Positions 28,165 through 35,899 of a stretch of 64,000 nucleotides of DNA are shown here, piece after piece. The stretch is from Litorimonas sp039975855 (GTDB taxonomy: Bacteria > Pseudomonadota > Alphaproteobacteria > Caulobacterales > Maricaulaceae), in assembly GCA_039975855.1 (NCBI GenBank), contig JBDWGH010000004.1:310001-374000 (forward strand). Reading direction: 5' to 3'. The position numbers and the translations under genes are program-made. The stretch's first letter is position 1, and each line of letters opens with the position of its first letter. The notes below the pieces were generated by a model. That model was not told where the DNA came from, did no database searches, and saw only the letters and a list, made by a program, of their open reading frames with translations.

Positions 28165-28302
28165 GATGCGCCTTCTACCCGCGTGACGCCGTCATTCAAG
28201 CAGAATTGGCGGGCGCAGCTCCGTGAAATTTGCCTGCGACCGTCTGACGCACTATAACGACGCTGCGCGGGAGAGGCGCATTCAAAAAAAGGGAGAGGCA
28301 AA

Positions 28303-28743
28303 ATGCCCAAAATTTTTAATACGAGTTGGTTGGCTGTTATCTTAGCAACAGTTGCATTTTATATGGTTGGCTTTGTCTGGTACGCTTTCTTGTTTCAAGA
28401 CATATGGCTAGCAGCCTCCGGAATGACATTGGCGGAGACAGAAGCCATGGCCGAAGCCCAAGGCGCAATGATGTTTGTCTGGGGTCTCCTCATTACACTC
28501 GCACAAGCGCTAGGCCTCCTTTGGGTCATTAATCTTGCGGGCGCGAAACGGTTGCCGAAATGCCTGGAAATAGCATTCTGGTTATTTTTGATGATTGCGG
28601 CGCCGCTGCTCACCTATGCCTGCCTATATGATGGCTATAGCCTGAATGGGATTTTGGTGGACTTTGGCCACATCCTGATAGGTTATCTGCTCATGGCCGC
28701 GATTTATGCCGTGTTCCGCGGAAAAGACGCAGTCGACGCTTAG
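28303..28743 (+). CDS. DUF1761 family membrane protein
   Basis: A 146-residue protein with four transmembrane helices. It shows the DUF1761 pattern: an N-terminal FYMVGFVWYAFLFQDIWLAA followed by two helices and a last one with GHILIGYLLMAAIYAVF. The ATG at 28303 follows GGGAGAGG. It is divergent from metG, and no function is known for the family. Confidence 0.75.
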   Translation: MPKIFNTSWLAVILATVAFYMVGFVWYAFLFQDIWLAASGMTLAETEAMAEAQGAMMFVWGLLITLAQALGLLWVINLAGAKRLPKCLEIAFWLFLMIAAPLLTYACLYDGYSLNGILVDFGHILIGYLLMAAIYAVFRGKDAVDA

Positions 28744-28766
28744 AAAGGGAATTGTGTGAAAAAAGT

Positions 28767-28793
28767 GCAGGCGGCTATCATAAAGCCGCTTGC
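28767..28793 (+). terminator. hairpin after the DUF1761 gene
   Basis: GCAGGCGGCT and AGCCGCTTGC pair over ten positions with one mismatch around a 7-base loop, 23 bp past the stop codon. No T-run follows, so it is at best a weak terminator. Confidence 0.4.
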
Positions 28794-28836
28794 AAGCCGC
28801 GTCATCCGACGCTAAACGCCCGCCACACCAGACAGT

Positions 28837-28912
28837 GCCCCTATAGCTCAGCTGGTAGAGCACCTGATTTGTAATCAGGGGGTCCGCGGTTCGAGTCCGT
28901 GTGGGGGCACCA
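28837..28912 (+). tRNA. tRNA-Thr (anticodon TGT)
   Basis: A complete 76-nt cloverleaf. The acceptor stem GCCCCTA pairs with TGGGGGC (one G-T wobble), the anticodon loop TTTGTAA carries TGT within the CCTGA/TCAGG stem, the T-arm has GGTTCGAGTCC, and CCA is encoded. It decodes ACA. The gene is next to an integrase fragment, so its 3' end has probably served as an attachment site. Confidence 0.97.
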
Positions 28913-29011
28913 TTTTCTAGCTTCACAAACTAGATAAACCACTGAAATCGTTATATAGTTATCACGAAATATCCCGCGATACTTAGATTTCCTGACTTAT
29001 TGTGCTACAAC

Positions 29012-29167
29012 ATGCTTGTGATGAAACGGCTCAACCAGTACCTCAAACGTCGCGGAGACCGCTGGAATTATCACCGAAGAGTCCCTGCGGCCTACCAATC
29101 CATTGATCCGCGCGGAACAATCCGCGTGGCCCTTGATACGGCGTCCATCGAAATCGCCCGCGCATAA
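29012..29167 (+). pseudogene. tyrosine recombinase, N-terminal remnant
   Basis: Fifty-one codons starting 100 bp after tRNA-Thr. KRLNQYLKRRGDRWNYHRR continuing into VPAAY and IRVALDTASIEIARA matches the N-terminal DUF6538/arm-binding domain of phage-type integrases, where a YL-RRG-W-Y-RRVP pattern is followed by a short SL-T-A-A helix. The reading frame ends just where an ardA fragment begins on the opposite strand. The catalytic domain is absent, so the protein cannot recombine DNA. Confidence 0.7.
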
Positions 29168-29435
29168 TCATGGATAGACCATTCCTCGGCATTCGCTATA
29201 GGACTCGCAGCCAGCATCTTGCGGGTTGCGGCTTGCATATCCTCCGCATCCTCGGCCCAAATCCATGCACCGTGCAGCTGCCCGTTATTATAAGCCGCAA
29301 GGCAGCCACATAAATTGCGGGACAGTCCCCGCTCGGATTTGGTTTCGCAAGGGTTAGGCCTATCGCGCTAGGCGGCAAAGCCCCTCCGCTCTCTCGGCTG
29401 GGTGCTGATGTTTCGGTTGGTGTCTGGTCTGTCAC
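29160..29435 (-). pseudogene. ardA: antirestriction protein ArdA, frameshifted and truncated
   Basis: From the GTG at 29435 the frame runs to PAIYVA (near 29306); one base is then missing, and the adjacent frame continues CLAAYNNGQLHGAWI, then DAEDMQAATRKMLA and ANAEEWSIHDYA. This is the ArdA signature, a DNA-mimic that blocks type I restriction and travels on conjugative elements. About the last 90 residues are gone, cut off where the integrase remnant begins. Family recognition is from memory of the AAYNNG-LHG-W and EEW-IHDY motifs. Confidence 0.65.
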
Positions 29436-30264
29436 GCGGCGCTCTCCATTGCTCTCCCGCCCCGCATAGTTTCCCCCGGCAGGAGGGGTCGGCGGCTAGA
29501 AAGGACGGACAGGCGCAGGGCATCAGGACGGGGCGCAAGGGCAAAGGTAGGAGACCAAAGACGCAAAGACGGATTTCAAGACCCGCCGCCCTTGCGGCGC
29601 GGCCGCCCTGTGCCACTCCGGTCTGCCGCCCACTCCTCATGTCCGGGGGAAACGAAAATCTTCAGACATCCCCAAAATCTTCTCGCTGAAAGCATCATCC
29701 AGCCTCAAGGTCTAATGGGAGGTTTAAACACTCATAATGATTTAGAATTTCGGCGCACCAATCCCGCGTGTCCCTCCGAAGGGCGCATTGCGCCCGAGAG
29801 CGCCGCGCGGGACAAGGCGTGTGGACCGCTAGGCGGGGATCGGTCGGCCCTTGACCGACGCAATCCTTGTTACTTGGTTCACGCCCTGTCCGCTTGGCTT
29901 CAAGCCAAGTTGGGCCGCCTATGGCCTGAAAGACCCTGCCTTTAGCTTCAGTTTTCAAGCTAGCCTTGAAAAGCAGAGAGTTTCAGGGCCAAATTCTGAA
30001 CAGGCTGAAGGCTTGTCCAGTAAAATCAAAACACAAAGACCGCGTCAGGGATCATCACCGCATGACCAAGACCACAAAGCGAGCTTGGTTCACAAGAGCC
30101 CGGCACGTAGCTTTGCGAAGGGAGACGCACTTATACCGAATATGCTCTAATAGGATCAGTAAAGGGACTAAAATTTGTCAAAATTCCGTAGTCTGATTTT
30201 ACTAAAATCCCTCTACCATTGCGAAAATTCATCAGAAATACGATCCCTTCAGCATCAACGTCTT
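29436..30264. other. 829 bp without a gene, remnant of a mobile element
   Basis: Bases 29440-29660 are visibly G+C-rich compared with the surroundings; the frames that remain open there have no start signal or protein-like composition. From 29660 to 30264 there are several inverted repeats, including an almost perfect palindrome at 29893-29909, but no coding region, RNA or second copy of the tRNA-Thr end that I can recognise. Together with the integrase and ardA remnants this is best read as decayed accessory DNA. Confidence 0.5.
29893..29909. repeat. 17-bp palindrome
   Basis: CTTGGCTT and AAGCCAAG are exact reverse complements around a single C. It lies in the gene-free stretch and has no evident partner. 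Confidence 0.5.
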
Positions 30265-31182
30265 TCACTCTAAACTCACCGTCCGAAACCCAATATGATT
30301 TGTCGGAAAACCCGCTTCTTGTGGTTGCCGTGCGGCGGGGCGGTAACGGCGGCAATAGTTCTCAGCACATAAAAATGAGCCGCCTTTAATAACATAGACA
30401 GACTCGCCCTCACCTTGCTTATAAATCGTGTCCGTCCACTCCCACACATTGCCGATCATATCGTGGAGACCGAAACTATTTGGCGGATAGCAACCCACAG
30501 GCGAGCGCTGCAAATACCCATCATCTTGTGTATTTTGAATGGGAAAGGCGCCTTGCCATGTATTGGCTTGCTCCACGCCATCAATTGTTCGGGCCTCTCC
30601 CCAAACATACCGCGTATAACTCCCGGCCTTCGCAGCATATTCCCATTGGGCCTCTGACGGTAAGGCGCGGCCAGCCCACTCTGCATAAGCCTTTGCATCA
30701 GCCTGTGAAACTTGCACAACTGGCTCTGCACCCCGCCCCTCTATCGAACTCTCCGGCCCATCCGGATGTCTCCAATTGGCCCCTTCAACAAATCGCCACC
30801 ATGACGGGTTTTTCACATCAGGCGGAGTAAAGACCGCGGCCCCGCTGGTCTCAAACCCTGGCTGTATTTGTTCTGCAGACGTGACATAGGCGGTCTGCTC
30901 GACAAATTCTGCGAACTGAGCATTCGTGACTTCAGTGACATCTATATCAAAAGGCCCCATCGTAAGCTCGCGCGTAGGACGCTCCTCGGGGTAATCACGC
31001 TCCGAGCCCATCTGATACGTACCGGCTTGGATAGGAGCCTTAAGGCCTGTTACGCTTAGGCAAGTGTCCGGGGAAGCACTCTTAAATTCATCGCTATGTC
31101 CAGAACCAATATCCTTACAAGCTACGACAGATACTAAAAACAACATTGTCACGATAAGCGGAATATTTGAGTCTATTGCCAC
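30265..31182 (-). CDS. formylglycine-generating enzyme, exported
   Basis: FGE converts the Cys of the CxPxR motif of sulfatases to formylglycine. The SUMF1 fold is clear: IQAGTYQMGSERDYPEERPT, VTEVTNAQFAEFV, GANWRHPDGPESS, LPSEAQWEYAAKAG, NSFGLHDMIGNVWEW and KGGSFLCAENYC. Cys 272 and Cys 277 stand where the two copper-binding catalytic cysteines of true FGEs lie, which many SUMF1-like proteins lack. The N-terminus is a lipoprotein signal (SVVAC, Cys 22), so it should act in the periplasm. The GTG start lies 37 bp after the CoA transferase, making it the last gene of the lig operon. A candidate substrate is the sulfatase at 46922. Confidence 0.87.
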   Translation of the reverse strand: MAIDSNIPLIVTMLFLVSVVACKDIGSGHSDEFKSASPDTCLSVTGLKAPIQAGTYQMGSERDYPEERPTRELTMGPFDIDVTEVTNAQFAEFVEQTAYVTSAEQIQPGFETSGAAVFTPPDVKNPSWWRFVEGANWRHPDGPESSIEGRGAEPVVQVSQADAKAYAEWAGRALPSEAQWEYAAKAGSYTRYVWGEARTIDGVEQANTWQGAFPIQNTQDDGYLQRSPVGCYPPNSFGLHDMIGNVWEWTDTIYKQGEGESVYVIKGGSFLCAENYCRRYRPAARQPQEAGFPTNHIGFRTVSLE

Positions 31183-31219
31183 GCCTAATGACTTTCATAT
31201 TATGCGTGACTGCACACCC

Positions 31220-31861
31220 CTAATTAGCCCAAACAACATCAGCGTCAGTCTTCGACTGAACCTCTTCGAGTGTCACGCCCGGTGCAAGTTCGATGAGCCC
31301 AAATCGGTTTGATCCATTAGGCCGGTCAAATACGGCGAGGTCCGTTACAATCATGTGAATACAATTTTGGCCTGTTAGCGGGAGCGTGCAGGCTTTTATA
31401 AATTTGCTCTCGCCGCGCTTATTCGTGTGATCAAACAGAGCGATACAACGCTTGACGCCCGCAACCAAATCCATCGCCCCGCCCATGCCTTTGACCATTT
31501 TGCCTGGGATCATCCAATTCGCGATATCGCCGTTTTCTGCAACTTCCATTGCCCCTAATATAGAGAGATCAATATGCCCGCCGCGGATCATCGCAAAGCT
31601 GGTCGCGCTATCGAAGAAGCTAGATTTTGGGAGAGTTGTAATGGTTTGCTTGCCTGCATTAATCAGGTCTGCGTCTTCTTCGCCCGCGATCGGAAAAGGC
31701 CCCATACCCAGCATACCGTTTTCAGATTGAAGGGTGACATCAATTCCGTCAGGAATATGGTTTGCGACTAATGTCGGAATACCAATACCGAGGTTGACGT
31801 AAAAACCATCTTTAAGTTCCTGCGCTGCACGCGCTGCCATCTCATCCCTTGTCCAACCCAT
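31220..31861 (-). CDS. 3-oxoacid CoA-transferase, subunit B
   Basis: The beta subunit of a family I CoA-transferase (ScoB/AtoA/PcaJ type). It carries the catalytic glutamate in QSENGMLGMGP and the glycine-rich VNLGIGIPTLVAN; GAMEVAENGDIANWMIPGK is also typical. With the adjacent alpha subunit it moves CoA from succinyl-CoA to a 3-oxoacid such as acetoacetate or 3-oxoadipate. None of the lig steps makes or needs a thioester, so its substrate in this operon is unclear. It follows subunit A by 3 bp. Confidence 0.9.
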   Translation of the reverse strand: MGWTRDEMAARAAQELKDGFYVNLGIGIPTLVANHIPDGIDVTLQSENGMLGMGPFPIAGEEDADLINAGKQTITTLPKSSFFDSATSFAMIRGGHIDLSILGAMEVAENGDIANWMIPGKMVKGMGGAMDLVAGVKRCIALFDHTNKRGESKFIKACTLPLTGQNCIHMIVTDLAVFDRPNGSNRFGLIELAPGVTLEEVQSKTDADVVWAN

Positions 31862-31864
31862 GGC

Positions 31865-32560
31865 CTATGCCTCCCGCACGGTGCGTTGCTCAATGCGTTT
31901 CTCACATTTAGCTTCGACGATACGCTGAACAAAGATGCCCGGCGTGTGAATGAAGTTCGGATTGAGCGAGCCGGTCGGCACTATTTCGTCGACTTCTGCG
32001 ACAGTGATTTTTCCCGCCATCGCCATCATGGGTGAAAAATTACGGGCGGTCGCCTTGAAGATCAAATTGCCCTCTGCATCACCTTTCCAAGCTTTGATAA
32101 TGGAAAGATCAGCTTTTAAGCCCGTCTCCATTATGTATGTCTCACCTTCAAATTCCTTATGTTCTTTTCCTTCGGCAATAAGAGTGCCAACGCCAGTCTT
32201 CGTATAAAAACCTGGTATACCTGCCCCGCCAGCACGGATACGTTCCGCCAAGGTACCTTGCGGGTTAAATTCCAAATCCAACTCACCACCAAGATATTGG
32301 CGTTCAAATTCTTTATTCTCACCAACATAAGAACTGATCATTTTACTAATTTGCCGCGTTTCCAAAAGTTGGCCCAAGCCAAAACCATCAACACCCGCAT
32401 TATTCGAAATCACAGTTAGGTCCTTCGCGCCACTGTCGCGAAGTGCCGCAATCAAGTTTTCCGGAATACCGCAGAGTCCAAACCCGCCCGACATGACGGT
32501 CATAGTGTGATGACAAAGACCGCTCAGAGCACCTTGGGCTGTAGAATGAACCTTACTCAT
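31865..32560 (-). CDS. 3-oxoacid CoA-transferase, subunit A
   Basis: The alpha subunit with the CoA-binding glycine motif VMSGGFGLCGIPENLI, a conserved ISNNAGVDGFGLG, and GAGIPGFYTKTGVGT. The arrangement A then B, overlapping the upstream ferredoxin reductase by ATGA, places it in the lig operon. ScoA, AtoD and PcaI share these motifs, so the acceptor cannot be fixed by sequence reading. PcaI would imply beta-ketoadipate, but no ortho-cleavage genes are present here. Confidence 0.9.
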   Translation of the reverse strand: MSKVHSTAQGALSGLCHHTMTVMSGGFGLCGIPENLIAALRDSGAKDLTVISNNAGVDGFGLGQLLETRQISKMISSYVGENKEFERQYLGGELDLEFNPQGTLAERIRAGGAGIPGFYTKTGVGTLIAEGKEHKEFEGETYIMETGLKADLSIIKAWKGDAEGNLIFKATARNFSPMMAMAGKITVAEVDEIVPTGSLNPNFIHTPGIFVQRIVEAKCEKRIEQRTVREA

Positions 32561-33795
32561 GACTTTCCCTCATCACTCTTAATGGCCATTTTCAAATCTG
32601 CATCCGGATCGGACAAAACTTTCGGATCTAAAGCTCTGACCTTAGACAAAGCTTGCTTGCCAAACATGAAATCTCGCGGTGCATTGACCGCATCAACTGC
32701 GATGAATTTTTGATCCTTAAAATAATAAGCCGCGAAGCTACGCCCTGTTTCATTATCACCCCGGATGACCACCTGATCATAACCCGTTGAGAGTCCCGCG
32801 ATTTGAAGTTTTAAATCGAACTGATCTGACCAAAACCATGGCAGGCTATTATAAGGTTTGGCTTGGCCATTAATGTGGGATGCGACAGTTTTTCCTTGCT
32901 CTGTCGCATTTGGGACTGACTCGAGACGAAGGTGCGTGTCGTAAATGGCGTTATAGTGCCAGGTCACATCCCCTGCTGCATAGATGTCCGGATCAGAAGT
33001 TTGGCAGAATTCATTCACCTCAATACCGTTCCCGACAGACAGATCTGCCGCACTCGCTAGTTCCGTATTGGGGATCACGCCAATTCCAATTATCACCATG
33101 TCGGCCGTGAAACTTTGCTCACACGCCGTCACGACCTTTAACTGTTCCCCGTGCTGTTCGATTGTTGAAGCCATGACGTTCTCTTGAATGTCTACGCCTT
33201 CTTCCTCATGCACACGTTTATAAAATTCAGACATGACAGGTGCAGTGACGCGCTGGAGGATACGCGGCATGGCCTCCAAAACTGTAACCTCTAACCCTTG
33301 CTTTCGCAGAGAGGCAGCTGTTTCTAACCCTATATAGCCGCCGCCGATGATGACGGCTTTCTTTGATGTCTCGGTCTTTGCCTTGATAGCGAGCACATCC
33401 GCCGTGTCGCGGAGATAAAATACATTCTGTAAGTCTTCACCTTGAACAGGGAGACGGCGGATACGCGCACCTGTCGTCAAGATAAGTTTGTCATAGAGCA
33501 ATACGTCTCCATTATCGGCGCGTACCGTCTTACTCGCTCGGTCAATTTCGAGAATTCGAACACCCAGCTTCATATCGATTTCAGCGTCCGAATAGCTTTC
33601 AGCTGGCCGAATGAGAATATCGTCAATTGCCTTGTGTCCTGACAGGAAGTCCTTGGACAATGGCGGACGGTGATAAGGCAAAACTGCCTCGTCGCCGACC
33701 ACGGTTATATCGCCCTCAAAACCACCTTGGCGTAGACTCACAGAGGTCTGCGCAGCGGCATGGGACGCGCCTATAATAACAACGCTGTGTGTCAT
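32557..33795 (-). CDS. ferredoxin reductase, FAD/NAD-dependent
   Basis: A putidaredoxin/biphenyl-dioxygenase reductase-like flavoprotein (412 residues). FAD-binding HSVVIIGASHAAAQTSVSLR, NADH-binding KKAVIIGGGYIGLETAASL and the second FAD motif IYAAGDVTWH occur in order, followed by the reductase C-domain. Such enzymes reduce a [2Fe-2S] ferredoxin feeding Rieske oxygenases or P450s. Two Rieske oxygenases are in this window, so it is a candidate for their electron supply, though no ferredoxin gene is visible. It lies 12 bp after the MFS gene. Confidence 0.88.
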   Translation of the reverse strand: MTHSVVIIGASHAAAQTSVSLRQGGFEGDITVVGDEAVLPYHRPPLSKDFLSGHKAIDDILIRPAESYSDAEIDMKLGVRILEIDRASKTVRADNGDVLLYDKLILTTGARIRRLPVQGEDLQNVFYLRDTADVLAIKAKTETSKKAVIIGGGYIGLETAASLRKQGLEVTVLEAMPRILQRVTAPVMSEFYKRVHEEEGVDIQENVMASTIEQHGEQLKVVTACEQSFTADMVIIGIGVIPNTELASAADLSVGNGIEVNEFCQTSDPDIYAAGDVTWHYNAIYDTHLRLESVPNATEQGKTVASHINGQAKPYNSLPWFWSDQFDLKLQIAGLSTGYDQVVIRGDNETGRSFAAYYFKDQKFIAVDAVNAPRDFMFGKQALSKVRALDPKVLSDPDADLKMAIKSDEGKS

Positions 33796-33807
33796 ATTAG
33801 ACTGGCG

Positions 33808-34995
33808 CTAATGACTGTCCGTAAGGGGCTTTGCGCCGCGAGAACCAATTCCTGCGATGATCATAAGCACAGCAGCAATCACGCCATAGACCAATAGAAC
33901 ATTGCTGAGACCACCAGCTGGCTTGTAGAGTGCAACGGCGACAAGAGGCGCGACGAATTGACCGAGGAAGAACATTCCGGTCCAAAGTCCAGTCCCTCGA
34001 CCCCGAACATTACCCGGCAAAATGCTCATAACCCAAGTCAACATTGTCGGCAGCAATAATCCGGCACCTAAACTTGTGACAAAAGCGAAGGCCACCGTCA
34101 TCGGGAAAGATCCTGAAAGGCCCATTCCGCTATAGCCAATTGCAAACAGTAACATGCCAATCGCTAAGAGCTTTGGTCCAGAAGATTTCGTCTTCAACTT
34201 CACAAAAAGAATCGTACCAAGCATGACGCCGATATTGAAGAGCGCGCCTACTCCGCCAATGACACCGGGGGTCACTTCACTGCTCAAAAGCAAGATATCG
34301 CCAAGCTTAACAATCGTCGTATAGAAGAAAATCCCAACACCTAGAGTGGTCAGCAGAAGCGGCGCGAGAGCTTTCCACGGTAACGAAGCTTTAGGCCCAC
34401 TGGCTTTCTCAATAACGGCTGGTTCAAATAATTTCCACGCGACCATCAAGGCAATTGGAACGGCTAACAGGTACATGAGGAAGGGCCCGCGTGATCCAAT
34501 AGCGTCGCCAAGTGCGCCGCCGATCGCGATTAAGAAAATAGCACTGACACTGACAACAGCGACCTGAATACCAATCCATTTTTCACGCGCTGCCCCCTTG
34601 TAATAGTCCCCAATTAGAGCCGTCGCGACAGTCATGATAATGGCTTCAAAAACACCCAATCCCACTCGAGCGCCGATGATTTGTTTCAAGTCTGTCAAAA
34701 AGAAAGGAACGATGCCAATGGCCGCATAGCCAAGCAGAGCAACAAACAGCAGCATTTTTCGGCCGATACGATCGGAAAGCCATCCCGCTAAAGGTGAAAA
34801 CAGGGCCACGCATAAAGCAGGAACCGTTAGGGCAATTGGAATTAATGCCTTACTGCCCGGTACTGGACCGAACTCTCTACCTAAAAGCGGCATGACAGGC
34901 ACGAGGGAAATAATGGCCATGGCCGGCATGACGGCCGCCAACACGAGAATAATACCGTGTATCGTCCGAGCCTCTGTGGTTGAGTGTGTAGACAT
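33808..34995 (-). CDS. MFS transporter, probable aromatic substrate carrier
   Basis: A 395-residue major facilitator with twelve hydrophobic helices. The loop 2-3 signature reads GWLSDRIGRKML and the following FALLG-type helix is regular. Context between ligU/dehydrogenase and ferredoxin reductase suggests uptake of protocatechuate, 4-hydroxybenzoate or a precursor, but DHA1-like exporters have the same topology. A 21-bp tandem repeat lies 20-65 bp upstream of its start, so it may have its own promoter. Confidence 0.82.
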   Translation of the reverse strand: MSTHSTTEARTIHGIILVLAAVMPAMAIISLVPVMPLLGREFGPVPGSKALIPIALTVPALCVALFSPLAGWLSDRIGRKMLLFVALLGYAAIGIVPFFLTDLKQIIGARVGLGVFEAIIMTVATALIGDYYKGAAREKWIGIQVAVVSVSAIFLIAIGGALGDAIGSRGPFLMYLLAVPIALMVAWKLFEPAVIEKASGPKASLPWKALAPLLLTTLGVGIFFYTTIVKLGDILLLSSEVTPGVIGGVGALFNIGVMLGTILFVKLKTKSSGPKLLAIGMLLFAIGYSGMGLSGSFPMTVAFAFVTSLGAGLLLPTMLTWVMSILPGNVRGRGTGLWTGMFFLGQFVAPLVAVALYKPAGGLSNVLLVYGVIAAVLMIIAGIGSRGAKPLTDSH

Positions 34996-35016
34996 TGGAA
35001 TTTCCCCTGGTTCTTA

Positions 35017-35058
35017 TTTTCGTCGAATATCACCTAATTTTCGTCGAATATCACCTAA
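35017..35058 (-). repeat. two tandem 21-bp repeats upstream of the MFS gene
   Basis: Bases 35017-35037 and 35038-35058 are identical. Each unit contains TTCGTCGAA, a palindrome around a central T that extends imperfectly to ATTTTCGTCGAATAT. Two symmetric sites exactly 21 bp apart are on the same face of the helix, the arrangement of a cooperative operator. They sit between the dehydrogenase stop and the MFS start. Binding protein unknown. Confidence 0.65.
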
Positions 35059-35122
35059 TTTAATGAATAAACCAAATCGATAGCATTTATGATATTCCAA
35101 CACTAAAATTTATAGGCAGAAG

Positions 35123-35899
35123 TCAGGTTTTTCGAATAAACTCATCAAAAGTGTCCGCAACGGTTTGAGCCATTTTTGATTTCACCTGAGCATCAGTGAC
35201 TGTCTTAGCCACTTCACGCATTTCTTCTGCCCTGCGAGCGCCATGTGTTGAGACACGCTCAAACCAATATCCAACGCGGTCTTTGTCCCATCCCATTCCG
35301 GGAAAACTTCCGTGCAAAGACGACTTTATTTCTTCCTCAACGCCGTAAAAGCGCGCTGTTTGAAAACACTCGAGTGTGAGTGCTTCCATGCCCTTAATCA
35401 TTACAGAGCGGCACATTTTTATCGACGCGGCCCGCCCGATCTCATTCCCAACGCAGCGAACATTGAGGCCAAGGCTATTGAGCGAATGCGTTATTGCTTC
35501 GCCATTAGGGTGAGACAGAAGTAGCGGAACTTTGGCTTCTTTGGGATAGACGGGAGCCATAATCGCGATATCTACGAGACCATTACAGTGCTTTGTATTT
35601 CCGGATTTCGTATTTGGAGCAACAGAATTCATTTCTAAAAAATACTGATCATCATTCAAAAAGGCCCCAGCCTGTTTAGCAACAATAGGCGCCTGATCGG
35701 CCGTTACCAGCGATAGAACGTACTCCGCCTCACTCACGGCCTCCTTCAATGACGCACATAAAGTGACACCCGTAGCATCTCCGTTAGCGCGCATAGGCTG
35801 ATCTTGGATGACGTCATAAGCATGCACGTCTGCCTGTTTTGCCAAATGTCGTCCAAACATTTGCCCGGCTTCGCCGAATCCAATGATCGCGATTTTCAT
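35123..35899 (-). CDS. NAD(P)-dependent dehydrogenase, DUF1932 type
   Basis: A 258-residue 6-phosphogluconate/beta-hydroxyacid dehydrogenase relative. The Rossmann motif is KIAIIGFGEAGQMFGRHLA, and the C-terminal helical domain with GRAASIKMCRSVMIKGMEAL contains the Lys-bearing helix expected for catalysis. This two-domain type has been noted next to lig or gal genes in other bacteria, which I recall only generally. Its start overlaps the ligU stop by ATGA. The reaction is unknown; LigC already supplies the dehydrogenase step of the pathway. Confidence 0.78.
   Translation of the reverse strand: MKIAIIGFGEAGQMFGRHLAKQADVHAYDVIQDQPMRANGDATGVTLCASLKEAVSEAEYVLSLVTADQAPIVAKQAGAFLNDDQYFLEMNSVAPNTKSGNTKHCNGLVDIAIMAPVYPKEAKVPLLLSHPNGEAITHSLNSLGLNVRCVGNEIGRAASIKMCRSVMIKGMEALTLECFQTARFYGVEEEIKSSLHGSFPGMGWDKDRVGYWFERVSTHGARRAEEMREVAKTVTDAQVKSKMAQTVADTFDEFIRKT

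Noticed and set aside
29368..29955. Several open frames in the G+C-rich stretch after the ardA remnant
   Set aside because: They arise from high G+C with few stop codons; the translations are rich in Arg, Pro and Cys without protein-like structure.
28913..30264. A second copy of the tRNA-Thr 3' end as an att site
   Set aside because: I looked for a repeat of the T-arm and acceptor sequence to the right of the integrase remnant and found none in the window.
30131..30355. A 74-codon minus-strand frame overlapping the end of the FGE gene
   Set aside because: It uses another frame of the conserved FGE C-terminus and has no ribosome-binding site or recognisable domain.
31220..32560. Naming the CoA-transferase PcaIJ
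   Set aside because: No ortho-cleavage (pcaHG, pcaBCD) genes are in the window and the protocatechuate route here is 4,5-cleavage; the motifs do not separate PcaIJ from ScoAB or AtoDA.
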